Shown here in pieces: positions 11,239 through 22,522 of a stretch of 64,000 bases of DNA. The translations under genes were made by a program, and so were the position numbers. This DNA comes from Stachybotrys elegans (lineage: Eukaryota > Ascomycota > Sordariomycetes > Hypocreales > Stachybotryaceae): positions 5,084,001 to 5,148,000 of the forward strand of contig JAGPNK010000001.1 of NCBI GenBank assembly GCA_020746835.1, in the 5' to 3' direction. The notes beneath the pieces are model-generated. The model was not told the origin of the DNA. It saw nothing but the letters and a program-made list of their open reading frames with translations, and did no database searches. Positions within the stretch are counted from its first letter, which is position 1. Each line of letters opens with the position of its first letter.

Positions 11239-12337
11239 GGTGGACGAGGGGAGAGGTACACAAGTGCAATAGTTGGAGGAGTGTTTGTTTGCGTTTGTGC
11301 AGCGAAATCTCCCTTGGACAGGCTTATCAAGCTCTTAAGGCAAGAGACTTACATGTCGGGCGTAGCTGGCAGCCACTCCTCTCCGTATCGACGTGGTCGA
11401 GACTCTGCCCACCGTTTCAGCTTACCTGCTTAAGCGAGCCCATCTACGAGAGAGAGCCTGCGCATCATGAGCTAGTCAATGAAGCTGACTGACCGGTGAG
11501 ATGCATTGGACCACTCACACCTCACAGGCTCGCATGGCCTCCCTCGGGTAGGGCTGAGCGGCATCGGGGTGCCCGAGTATGATCAGCCAGCCACAAGCCA
11601 ATTGACGTCCCTTGCGTGTTGCTTTGTTCATCTTATCTTCCGGTTTCAGGCGCAGTGGTGAAGTCGTGGGAAATGAGTATTAGTTGCGGTACCGAAAATG
11701 CCCTTGTGTGATATTGAAAGTCAATCGCTAGTCTAGGTATGCTATTAGCCGTTGTGGTGGCGCTATTTGCCATTTCCACGCTTCAGCCAGCCATGGCTCC
11801 TTCTTGGAGCCAGCTGAGCGGCCCAATACGGCAGTGGCTATCCGATGAATGCAACACAAACCAACAGATGGAGATGGGCTGGACCAACAGCCGCGGGGGA
11901 ACACCAGCCTTCAGCCGCCCTGCACAAATACCTATCGCGGTTCCAATTATCGAAAGACTTGGGGTCCAGGCCTCATAGCGCAGCAAAGACGCCAGGGGAT
12001 ACGTTCCGATAGGCAGGAAGAAGAGGGTGTCGAGCGTCGGCCGTGTAGCCTCTTCGGGCACCATCTTGGACACTATCATTCCTGTTAGAGACGCCACGCT
12101 GCAGAGCCTCGAGGAGAGTCCGATTGGGCGAGGCTATTGATTGCTTGATGGTCGATGGTCGACTTGGAATTATTGACGAAGCCCCGAACAACAACAGGAT
12201 ATTAAGACTGTCCTATCCGCTCCTCTGAGCTTGGTGCGAGTCGTTGTCCTCTATCATCTTCCCATTCTCATTACCACACTGGCTCGACAGCTGCCTTATT
12301 TCTTGGGTAACAGTGTCGTGTATCAACAGCATCAACC
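11239..12337. promoter_or_regulatory. Divergent promoter region between the peroxidase and the Ppo oxygenase
   Basis: About 1.1 kb. Open frames at 11739-12194 on both strands overlap each other, lack recognisable domains and are treated as chance. The region presumably contains both promoters and leaders. Confidence 0.5.
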
Positions 12338-15300
12338 ATGGGGTCTCAGCGCAAGAAGCAGGATGAAGATCTGATGCAGCTCACCCTGCAGCTCAGAAAC
12401 AAAGACAATGACCACAAGTACGCCAAGTTTCGTGGAGACAATCTCATCGGGGTAAGCAGAAGCACTTCCTCTGTCTCTGGTGTCTGCCGCTGACTGGACT
12501 TGTGCGCAGAATCAACTGGTTCCCAAGGTTGGCCTATGGGATGACTTCATAACCGCCGTCCAGCCCGCCAATTGGCCGTCGCTGGGCCGCGCTGTGACTG
12601 GGTATCTGAGCGGTACGGGAGTTGATGTAAGTCCTATACCTCGGAAGCAATCATCTCATCATAGCGCTCGTTGGCTGAAACCGGTGCAGAGTCAGAGCCT
12701 TGCAACCATCGCAGGCAGCCTATCCAACTACAGTGTCAAGAGGCAAGAGCTCATCGACGGACAAGTCAAGGACAAATATGATAAGATGCTTCATCGTACG
12801 TATTCTCCTCTCTCTTCCCCTCTCCTTCCCCTATCTGCATCCCTGATCTAACCCTGCGCAGCGCCATTGACGTATCTCGGTGATGCTTTTCAGTATCGCA
12901 CGGCCGACGGCAAGTTCAACAGTGTCCTCCATCCTCATCTCGGCCAGGCTGGAGCTCCCTATGCCAAAACTGTGCCCTCCAAGACGGCGCCCCTTGGAGC
13001 CCTGCCCGACCCCTCTGACCTCTTTGACAAGCTCATGGCAAGAGAGGAAGGCGGGCGCCCGAGCACGTCTGGGCTCTCCAGCATGCTCATCTACCATGCC
13101 ACCATCATCATCCACGACATCTTTAGAACGAATGAGAGCGACAAGAACATCTCTGACAGCTCCTCCTACCTCGATCTATCCCCTCTCTATGGATACACAC
13201 CGGAGATGCAGCGCAAGGTTCGAGACGACAAGTACAAGCTCGGTCTCCTGAAACCAGACACATTTGCCGAAGACCGGCTGCTGAGACAGCCGCCCGGCGT
13301 GTGCATCATGCTTGTCATGTACAACCGATACCACAACTATGCCGCAAGGCAGCTGGCACGTATCAACGAGAACGGTCGTTTCTCTGTTCCGAAAATGTAC
13401 GCCAAGACGAAGCTGGTTTCACTCGTTAAGAACTTCAACACGAAGGAGTTGAAGAGAGAGCTTGATGACAAGTCCATCAAGTTGTGTGACGAGTATGAGA
13501 CGCTCTGGCGGAACTACGAAGCAGAGGGCCCCAATGGAGCGTCTGCCCCAGCGTTCAAGAGCTGCAGAGACGCTCTCGAAGCTCTCGTCCATCATGTCAC
13601 GCCGGAGAAGCGCGAGGCCTTTGAGACAAGCTATGATGCCGCTTGGACAAAGCTCGACGACGACCTCTTCAACACGGCTCGCCTCATCACTTGCGGCATG
13701 TACATCCAGATCTCGGTGCACGACTACCTGCGGGCACTCATGGGCTTCCACCAATTCAACACCAACTTCACCCTTGACCCTCGCGCCGATTTCGACCAGA
13801 AGAAGACGAGCCGTGGCATTGGTAACCAGGTCACTGTCGAGTTTAACCTGCTGTACCGCTTCCACTGCGCCATCTCCCTTCGAGACGAGGCGTATACTGA
13901 AGAGTATATGAAGAAGGAGATGAAGTTTGACAACCCACGGAACACGCCCTTGCCCGACTTCCTTGAGAGGATGAAGAAGCTCAAGATAGAGGAGTATCAG
14001 AGGCAGATGGCTGGGGAGAAGAAGAAGGAGCCGTGGGAAGTAACCTTTGGTATCCCGGACAAGACTACAGCGATACCAAACGGCAAGTCAAAGGAGTCGA
14101 AGACGGGGTTCAAGGAGTTCAAGCGAAACAAGACCACCAACCTTTTCGACGACCAGCAGATGCTCGACACCCTCACCGCAGCCATGGATGATCCAATCTC
14201 CAACTTTGGGCCTCGCAACACCCCCAAGTGCCTCAAGGCAGTGGAGATCATGGGTATCCTTCAAGCTCGCAAGTGGGAGGTCGGCACCTTGAACGACTTC
14301 AGGGACTTCTTTGGCATGCATAGACACGAGACCTTTGAGAGCGTGACCAAAAACGTCGAGATCCAGAATGCACTGCGCGATCTGTACGAGCACCCCGACA
14401 AGATTGAGCTGTATCCCGGCATCTTCTGCGAGTCGGACGAGTACATGGGCCTGGATCCCGGTCCAAAGCAGAACAGCTCGGCGCTCTGGACGGCCATCTT
14501 CTCCGACGCCATCACGCTCGTCCGCTCCGACCGCTTCTACACCGTGGACTGGAACACCAACTCGCTCACGTCGTGGGGCATGAAGGAGGTCACGCCAGAC
14601 AACGACATCTGCAAGAGCTCCGTCTTCCACCGCCTGATCCAGCGAGCGTTCCCCGGCTGGTTCCCCTACAACACGATCCGGTTCTTCCACCCGTTCTACA
14701 CAGCAGAGCAGAACGCTATCTACGCAAAGGCCCAGGGCTACGGCCCCCAGTTCAAGGAGACGCAGGTCCCCGACTTTGAACTCGAGGTGTCCCCGCCCAA
14801 GAAGCCCAAGAAGCCGCGCTATCTCGACAAGCTGGAGCACATATCAGAGGTGTTGAAGGACGAGAGCAAGAGCTTCATCAACCCAGCGCTGTCTCATCGT
14901 GAGAATCTGCCCCAGGTGATGAAGGATATCTTGGAGTCGAACGACGAGCCAGAGATCCCGCCCGGTGATCTTGACGATTATGTAGCTTCTATTGAAGGCG
15001 GCCTAAAGAAGTATCTTGAGGATCTGATGCGAGGTATCGTCATGCGAGAGTCAATCGCCATGACGAACTCGACGTTCCAGATCGATGCCACCCGAGAGTA
15101 AGTTCAGCCAGCTACCTCCCTTGAAACTACCATTTGCAGAAAATCGGCTGACCTTCTCGTACAGTTTCGCGATCCCCGTTGTCACCAAGTACGTCGCTGA
15201 CTTCCTCGGTTTCGGTGACAAGCTGCGCTCCCCTTCCAGCCCGAGCAACCCCTTCACGGAGAATGAGATCTACCAGCACATCACAAACTGCCAGATCTTC

Positions 15301-16747
15301 CTGTCGTACAACGCGGACGAGACGAAGCTGCTGAAGCGTCGCAACGCCTTCAAGGCGTCCATGGAATTCCTGATCGGCCTGACGCAGCGTGGCAACATCT
15401 TCGAGGCCGGGCAGTGGGCCATCACGCACGCCTTGTTCGGAAAGAAGAAGATGAACGACATGTCGAAGCTTGGAGTGTTTGTTGCAAAGAAGGTGCTTCA
15501 GCATGAGAGGGACCAAGGCAAGGCTGCAGCCATACTCTTGCTCATCTGCCTCGACTTTGCGTACAATGCGGTGGTTTCGGTGAGCGATTCTTCCCCGTGC
15601 TGCTCATTATGCATGTGATACTGATGACGGGCACCAGTTTACCGCGACGCTGGACCAGTATATGAAGGATCTCTACAGGGCCGCTGATCTCCCGAAGGAA
15701 GCTGCGATTGCTGCCGGTCCTCCACAGTGGCTCGAGGTTCAGAAGTTAGCTTTCGGGACGATGCCTTATGACGACTGGGAGCTCGAGCAGCTGATTCGAG
15801 TGACGTCTCAGAAGACGGTCCGGCTACCCATCATTCGCAAGGCCATCCAGAAGCAGACGTTTTCCTTTGGTACAATCGATGAGGGACAGACGGTCATTCT
15901 CGATCTTGTAAGTCCCTTGACTAAGCGGGCAGGTCAATCGATGCCTGAAGCTGACATGACCCTTCAACAGTCCAAGGCCATCGCCGAAGCGGAGAAAGTA
16001 CGCAATGGTGACGAGGTCGAGTTTCTGACCTCTCAGCTCAGCATTGCCGACAAGTATGGTGCCTTCCAGCCTCGGCGCTTTGCGTCCCTTGCCTTGACAT
16101 CCATGATCAAGTTCGTCGCCCAGATGAAGGACGTGCGCCGTGGTCACGATGCCCAGGGCAGACTCAAAAAGGTCCGCATCGATCAGACCACCGAAGGATA
16201 CTCCAACTACATGGCTCCGATGCGTGTGCGCTCCATCCGGGAGAGGGTGAAGGGTTTGCAGCCCGGGCATGCCGACAAGGACATCTTCACCGACGAGGTC
16301 TTGAAGCCCGCGGCAGACACCTACCTCACGCCGACGTGGGACGAGATGGTCCCCTTCCCCATGACCTGGAAGATTCGATTCGACGGGTTCGGCCAGTCCA
16401 ACTACCGCGTCGACTCGCACCCTTACGGACGCGTGCATACCTCTGTCCTGCCAGACCATGTGCCGCCCTTCTACCAGCCTCAGGGCCCCAGCACCACGGG
16501 GGGCACCTTTGCTGGTCCAGCTTGCATTTGCGCTGCTGCCAAAGCCGCGACCGATGCAAAGGCCAAGAAGAGGGCGGAGGAAAATGCTGCGCGGGTTGCG
16601 AGGGGAGAGGCTCCGTTGAAGGGCGAGTTAGAAGACGCAAAGTACTGCGTTTGCTTTGGCCCCCAAAAGGACAAGAACAAGGAGAAGAAGGAGGGAAAGG
16701 AGGTAAAGCCTGTGCAGCTTTCGACTGGATGTAGCCTGTCACACTAG
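12338..16747 (+). CDS. Psi-producing oxygenase: fatty acid heme dioxygenase fused to a degenerate P450 domain
   Basis: Seven exons: 12338..12451, 12510..12626, 12690..12795, 12862..15097, 15165..15579, 15638..15907, 15971..16747; 1344 aa. The N-terminal half is an animal-heme-peroxidase-type dioxygenase. The distal histidine sits in IIIHDIFRT (His197), SSSYLDLSPLYG follows, and the catalytic tyrosine and proximal histidine lie in YRFH (Tyr444, His447; the family usually has YRWH). These support oxygenation of C18 fatty acids to hydroperoxides. The C-terminal half aligns with the Ppo P450 domain, but the region that should carry the FxxGxxxCxG heme-cysteine signature reads YGAFQPRRFASLALTSM, with no cysteine. 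The protein is about 200 residues longer than typical PpoA/PpoC, with extra sequence between His197 and Tyr444 and a Lys-rich tail with two CxC motifs. Probable 10-DOX or PpoB-like behaviour, without hydroperoxide isomerase activity. Confidence 0.9.
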
Positions 16748-17221
16748 AAACGGAAACCGAAGTGTAGAGCATGTAATACTCCGATATCTGTTTTACTAGT
16801 CAATTCTTGAATTTAAACTCGAAACACAAGACGTGAAGCTTGAGGCTGCTTGTGAAGTCGGCAGCAGCATCATTGTACTTGCAACGAAAGCTTCACCACC
16901 TCATTTCCTCCTTTGGCTTTCGCATTCCTCTTATTTAGTCAAATGACGAGATTCTCACGTCTGTCTCACGCAAGGGAAGATGAGTGTGTAGGTATCTTAT
17001 TGTATTAATAAATTTGCTCTTACTGTACAAGAATCTCATCAATGGAACAATATTCAGCACTGCAAGATACCGTTGCCCAATGTGTCACAAACAGTGTACC
17101 CGGCCTCCTATGAGGCGTGTTGCTGTTTGATGCGCCTACCGCAGGGCCTCGGGGACGCAGAATTCTTCTTCTTCGGGAGAGTTGGGGTTAAGGGGGCCAC
17201 ATCCGACTGGCTCGGATTTTT
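16748..17221. other. Convergent 3' intergenic region
   Basis: Between the Ppo gene (+) and sdh1 (-). AT-rich with no open frame worth reporting; expected to hold both polyadenylation regions. Confidence 0.5.
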
Positions 17222-19443
17222 TTAGTATACACGCTTGAAGGGAGGGACGGGCTTGCACTCGGCCTCGTCAAGCGTCGTGGCAATGACGCCACGGTAGGAC
17301 AGGTCGACCTTGCCGTGGGGCTTCTTCTGGAAGCTGAGAGTGTGCTTCATCCAGTTCTCGTCGTCACGGTCGGGGAAGTCCTCGCGGGCGTGGGCACCAC
17401 GGGACTCCTTGCGAGCAGCGGCGGAGGCGGCAGTTTGGGTACTAGCTCATGTTAGCATAAAAGCGGCAAAAGGGGAAGTCAGGGGTCTGGCAGATGGGAT
17501 GAAAACTTACGCGCAGGTCAGCAGGTTCCTGAGCTCGAGGGTCTCCACCAGATCAGAGTTCCAGATCATGCTGCGGTCCTTGATGCCAACCTGGGAGAAG
17601 GTGGCATCAATCTCAGTCATCTTGCGGACACCCTCATCCAGAGACTCCTGGGTTCGGAAGACGCTGACATCAGTCTGCATGGCCTTCTGCATGGCCAGTC
17701 GGATCTCGGCGGTGCTCTTGGGACCATCCGAGGTTCGGACCTGGTCGAGGACCTCGATGTGCTCAGCACCAGCATCAGCGGCGAGGGGCTTCAGCTTGTC
17801 GCCGGGGTTGAAGTTGTCGCGGATGGTGTGGGAGACGGCACGGCCAAAGACGACGAGATCCAGCAGAGAGTTGGCTCCGAGACGGTTGGCGCCGTGCACG
17901 GAGACGGAAGCAGCCTCACCGCATGCGAACAGACCGGGAACAACCTTGTCGTTGCCCTTCTCATCAACGGTGATGACCTCTCCGGTGTAGCGGGTAGGAA
18001 TACCACCCATGTTGTAGTGCACGGTGGGCAGGACGGGGATGGGCTGCTTGCGGACGTCGACACCAGCAAAGATACCGGCCGTCTCCGAGATACCAGGGAG
18101 ACGCTCAGCAAGAATCTCGGCGGGCAGGTGGCTCAGTTGCAGGTAGATGTGGTCCTTCTCGGGGCCAACACCACGGCCCTCGCGAATCTCCAAGGTCATG
18201 GATCGGGAGACGACGTCGCGAGAGGCAAGATCCTTGGCGGTAGGGGCATAGCGCTCCATGAAACGCTCACCCTCGGAGTTGAGGAGGTAGCCACCCTCAC
18301 CACGGGAACCCTCAGTGATCAGGCATCCGGCGCCGTAGATACCGGTAGGGTGGAACTGGACGAACTCGAGATCCTGGTTGGGGAGACCGGCACGAGCAAC
18401 CATGGCCATACCGTCACCAGTGCAGGTATGGGCCGAGGTGCAGCTGAAGTAGGCGCGTCCGTATCCTCCGGTGGCCAGGACGGTGTTGTTGGCAAGGAAT
18501 CGGTGCAGGGTACCGTCCTCCTGGTTGTAGGCCAGGACACCGCGGCACTCGCCGTCCTGCATGATGAGGTCGAGGGCGAAGTACTCAATGAAGTAGTTGG
18601 TGTTGTGTCGGAGAGACTGGCCGTAGAGGGTGTGGAGGAGAGCGTGGCCGGTTCGGTCAGCAGCAGCGCAGCATCGGTAGGCCTGGCCACCCTTGCCGTA
18701 CTTCTGGGACTGTCCACCGAAAGCTCGCTGGTAGATCTTGCCATCCTCGGTACGGGAGAAGGGGCAGCCATAGTGCTCGAGCTCGATAATGGAAGCGGGG
18801 GCCTCGCGGGTCATGTAGTGAATGGCGTCCTGGTCACCGAGCCAGTCGGAGCCCTTGACGGTATCGTACATGTGCCATCGCCAGTCGTCCTCGTGCATGT
18901 TGCCAAGAGCAGCGTTGATACCGCCCTGGGCGGCGACGGTGTGACTTCGCGTGGGGAAGAGCTTGGAGATGCAGGCAGTGTTGAAGCCGGCCTCGGCGAG
19001 ACCGAAGGCGGCACGGAGACCAGCACCACCAGCGCCCACGACGATGGCATCATACTCGTGGTCGATGACGGGGTACTTGTTGCTCACGAAGGGAGAGGCC
19101 TCCTTGGCTCGCAGGGGGCCATTGGCGATGACTCGAGCTGTCGCGGGACGGGACGGGTTAGCGGGACTTGTTCGACATGTGAGGCGACTCTGGAGGCCGG
19201 CTGGGGCAGCACTCACCAACGGGTCGCGTGGAGGAGAATGCTCTGGTCTGGGTCCTTGACAAGCGGGAGAACTGTTCGCTCGGTCAGCGCATCGCAGTCG
19301 ATGATACGGCGGTGGTCGCCGCAGGTCGTTGCCGAGGATTCGGGCAGAAGCAACAGGAGGCGGGTGGGCGCGCAGGTGGAGGGCGGATGTCAACATACGG
19401 TAGGGCCAGAGGCCAATCTCCTCAGAGCCATGGAAGAAGCCAT
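17222..19443 (-). CDS. sdh1: Succinate dehydrogenase flavoprotein subunit, mitochondrial
   Basis: Four exons: complement(17222..17441, 17511..19137, 19217..19271, 19399..19443), 648 aa. The spliced N-terminus ([15 protein letters not shown], then [16 protein letters not shown]) is a basic, Ser/Arg-rich mitochondrial presequence ending near a typical cleavage site; the unspliced frame starting at 19396 gives a nonsense N-terminus and is not used. The FAD-binding motif is [35 protein letters not shown] contains the histidine (His99) that covalently holds [18 protein letters not shown] and the C-terminal [19 protein letters not shown] are also conserved. The enzyme oxidises succinate to fumarate in the TCA cycle and feeds complex II. 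Length and motifs are as expected for a functional protein. Confidence 0.96.
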
Positions 19444-21058
19444 TGTCAACGAGATTCTAATTCAGCAATCTGCATCCGCTGCGAGAGGTAGGGTTGAAGG
19501 CTGCAAGAAGAAGGCTCGGAGTCGTGGCCAATGATGAATCGATGATGTGGAAGACTTTGTGAATTTTAGCGAGCCTCAAACCAGCGCCGGCACGGGCTCT
19601 TCGGCACCTCGGCTGAACGGGCCAATCAGCGCCTGCTTATTTGAGAACCTGCGCCAAGGACGGATTACATAACAATATTGACGAATGAGGAAAGTGCTGT
19701 CCGTAGTCGATAAGAATTCTTGGCGTGGGGACGAAGGAAACTCTCAAAGATTAGCATACCCAATGGAATGAACAGTTCGAAGACGACGGAATGATGCCGT
19801 GACATGCGAACACGAGGCAATCTCGTGTTCATGTATTGTGGTTACAACGCTTGGGGCGCCTAGATAATTTATGATAAACGTTCCAAGGAAAATCTAGATG
19901 ATACACAATATCCAATATTCCGGTGTATCCTGCAAAATATTTCTTCTGTTTCTAAATAGATGGAAAGACAACCTAAATATAATAGACCGGGTGCGTGCAC
20001 TGAGGAATCCGAACAATGGTGCACGCAAACAATAATGGTTGCCCTATTTCCCACAGGATCAAGATCAACGTTCGAAAATGAAGGGTTTGTCGACGCAATA
20101 CCTATTACCTATTAGCCGGAGCCAGAGAACAATGAGGTAGCAAAAGCAAAAGCATGTGTATGCAGTCAGAATACCTACGGTCAGCAGACTTGATGTGTGT
20201 ACGTATCGTTTGTTGGCTCTGGCTTTAGGCTCTTCTGGCAAAGTTAGCCGTCAGCGTCTGTGCCCACAACGGGCGGCTCATCGTCATCACCCTCAAAGCT
20301 GGGAGGTCCGAACGTGCCACAATGGTATCCGAACTCATTAGTTTTGTACGGCGCAGCACCGCGGCGGCACGTCCAATCTCCAGGTCTGTGCATGAACCAG
20401 CGAAGTTGTCCGCTGTCACTTGTGTTCAAGCAATACATAGTATGTTTCAGATGGTAGAATCTAAGGAACTATAGATGAGTCGGCTGCTGGCGGGAAAGTC
20501 AAAGCAGTTCGAGAACAATAACGGCAGAAGATGATCATATGCCCCATGCTCCTTTCTTTCTTCCGAGAGCACTCTTTCAAAACAAAAAAAACAAAAAAAA
20601 AGTTTTCATATATTGCAACTGGACAGCTGCTAGAACTGGAATCTGAACGCCTGAATCTCGCTTCTTAACGCACACGTAACCTGATACTTGAACAGAACAT
20701 TCGGGTATACAGGACAAGATACATGGCGGCTGTCTGTTCAGATGGAAAAATCAGTGTACTTAGTGAACAGGTTGTTCCTACATTCCAAGGCTGTATTGTA
20801 GTTCCGTCGCTGGAGGTTGGTGAATCAACACAGGCTTCTACTTAGAGAAATCCGGTGTGTTCTAGTTGTCCATTGTTGCTTCCCTGGAGTCCTGTCTGAC
20901 GGAAATCGTATATATATTGCATCTCCATGCCCCGGCTGCTCACGACTGTATCCATCATCGCTTGACTTCATTAATGACCAAGTTGTTATCACCAAGCGGA
21001 AATCTCACTTTATCGCCACAGGTACGCCTTGGCTTGCCTTAGCCAAGAAAACTTCAAG
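19444..21058. other. Intergenic between sdh1 and the F-box gene
   Basis: 1.6 kb between divergent genes. Holds the sdh1 promoter, an A-rich stretch around 20578-20602, and one small cysteine-containing minus-strand frame listed separately. Nothing else is supported. Confidence 0.45.
20244..20438 (-). CDS. Possible small cysteine-containing protein, unrecognised
   Basis: A 64-codon frame, stop-bounded upstream (in-frame TAG ten codons before the ATG). The peptide is rich in Trp, Cys, Gly and Pro and ends in an acidic stretch (FEGDDDEPPVV). It has no signal peptide and no family I recognise. It could instead be the last exon of a longer gene, or chance, since the opposite strand and another frame are open over the same bases. 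Listed at low confidence because its composition is less random than that of nearby frames. Confidence 0.2.
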   Translation of the reverse strand: MYCLNTSDSGQLRWFMHRPGDWTCRRGAAPYKTNEFGYHCGTFGPPSFEGDDDEPPVVGTDADG

Positions 21059-22522
21059 ATGGCAGACCTTCCTCATGAGGTTATGGCTAACATTATATCC
21101 TACCTACCTCCCCCATTAGCGCCATATGCGTGCGTCAACGGCCTATTCCGAGATTTCATTGAGAAGCGCACCTTTAGCAAGGCCAAGACAAACAGCGCCG
21201 CCGCTGAAATTGCGCAGTTCAACAATATCCTTGCAGCGCCGCGTCGCCGGCACTTGTTGCGAGAGTTAGAGTTTGAGGTAGTGCTACCAGAGCCCAGTGC
21301 TGAGCGTGCAGAGAAATTCCAGAATGACGCAGAGGCTGCTGAGGACAATCGTGTTTTCTCCGAAGCCATACATGCCCTGTTCCGCCGACTCCACGACTGG
21401 GGTGACATCAGTCCCGACAGTGATGGAGCCGCCACCTTCATGCTGATTATAAGCGCGACAGGTGTTGCGTGGCGGGGTTCAGAGAAATACATCAATATAA
21501 GCCGGCCAGGTCGTGATCGGAAGTGGCGATGCAAACCGCCGGGGCGATATACTTACAGGCGGCTCGAGTTCGTGGGGCTGGAGGAACTGCCTACCGTCGG
21601 ATGCATCAAGGGCTTCGATGAATGGGGACGCTTCATTCACCCAAGCGCCATGGCGACTATGCTGTCTGCCTTGCCGAATCTGGTGCACATGACATTCGAG
21701 TGCCTTCCCGTTGTGAGAAGAATGCGTGCCCTCTTTGACAGCCTGGAAGATGGCATGTCCGCACTCATGGCCGCCCTCGCAAGAATACCAAGCTTGGAGG
21801 AGATTACTCTGACTTATGGTCGACACCCCAAGGACCATTTTTGGGAGCCTGAAGTCCGTGTCCTTGAAGCTGAGGGCGACAGAATGGCTATGGCTCTTCG
21901 TCAACTCTCTCGGCTGCCTCGCCTCCGTATCCTGAATCTCACCGGGTACTGCGTGCTGTCACCTGACGCCCTAGTTATGAACGCCAAGGATACCTGGCCC
22001 TCACTGGAGCTGTTTCGCCTTTGGTTTTCGCTTCTCGATCCTTATGGGAGTTGGTACTTCAAGCGAAACGAGAAGTGCAGGCTGATTCGTCTTCTCGGTC
22101 GTTGGGATGATGGGTTGGACCCTGATCCAGAGATCCTGGGCGATACAGGTGTGAAAGATTGGAAAGAGCCCAACGCATGGTGCAGGCTGGATGGCAACGA
22201 ATGGCATGATGAATTCCGCACTGAGCCTGACACAGCAAAGTTCAACCCTATGATGGCTGCCATTGCTGGTATGGCAACCGAGATGCCGAGGCTGAAGCAC
22301 GCTTTTTTCAACTTCGGAGAGGCCGCCTTTATCTGGTGCCACCGTCAAGACCCTAGGCAAGGTCTCGATTGGGAATTCTTTTTTGAGGAACAGAATCTTG
22401 TTTGGAAGCCATCTCAGGCACTCGTGCGCATATGCGAGAAGAGAGGTGGCAGCAGTATTGTCACGAAAAGCGAATCGGAGTTCCACGATGCCAGCCGGAG
22501 GTACCGGTCCATGGTATCATAA
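21059..22522 (+). CDS. F-box domain protein with fungal DUF6546-like body
   Basis: Single exon, 487 aa from the ATG at 21059; an in-frame ATG ten codons upstream exists, but MADLPHEVMANIISYLP is the natural F-box start. Residues 1-45 form a short F-box, predicted to bind Skp1 in an SCF ubiquitin ligase. The rest has leucine-rich, LRR-like segments (LPNLVHMTFECLP, LARIPSLEEITLTYGRHP, LSRLPRLRILNLTGYCVL) and a Trp-rich C-terminal part, a pattern found in expanded families of uncharacterised fungal F-box proteins. Substrate unknown. The gene is flanked on the right by AT-rich, repeat-like intergenic DNA. Confidence 0.72.
   Translation: MADLPHEVMANIISYLPPPLAPYACVNGLFRDFIEKRTFSKAKTNSAAAEIAQFNNILAAPRRRHLLRELEFEVVLPEPSAERAEKFQNDAEAAEDNRVFSEAIHALFRRLHDWGDISPDSDGAATFMLIISATGVAWRGSEKYINISRPGRDRKWRCKPPGRYTYRRLEFVGLEELPTVGCIKGFDEWGRFIHPSAMATMLSALPNLVHMTFECLPVVRRMRALFDSLEDGMSALMAALARIPSLEEITLTYGRHPKDHFWEPEVRVLEAEGDRMAMALRQLSRLPRLRILNLTGYCVLSPDALVMNAKDTWPSLELFRLWFSLLDPYGSWYFKRNEKCRLIRLLGRWDDGLDPDPEILGDTGVKDWKEPNAWCRLDGNEWHDEFRTEPDTAKFNPMMAAIAGMATEMPRLKHAFFNFGEAAFIWCHRQDPRQGLDWEFFFEEQNLVWKPSQALVRICEKRGGSSIVTKSESEFHDASRRYRSMVS

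Noticed and set aside
11783..12097. 104-codon minus-strand frame in the peroxidase-Ppo promoter
   Set aside because: Weakly hydrophobic but overlapped by plus-strand frames; no recognised family and no exon partners.
9202..16747. Secondary-metabolite gene cluster around the DUF1772, peroxidase and Ppo genes
   Set aside because: DUF1772 and StcC-like peroxidases occur in polyketide clusters, but no synthase, synthetase or terpene cyclase is present here; a Ppo-centred oxylipin pair is the simpler reading.
19138..19396. Unspliced N-terminus of sdh1 starting at 19396
   Set aside because: It gives a Pro/Arg-rich peptide unlike any presequence; splicing two short introns yields a proper mitochondrial targeting peptide and the right frame.
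17759..19534. 591-codon plus-strand frame antisense to sdh1
   Set aside because: It mirrors the strongly biased codons of sdh1, is Gly/Val/Glu-rich without domains, and runs across three sdh1 introns. A shadow of the real gene.
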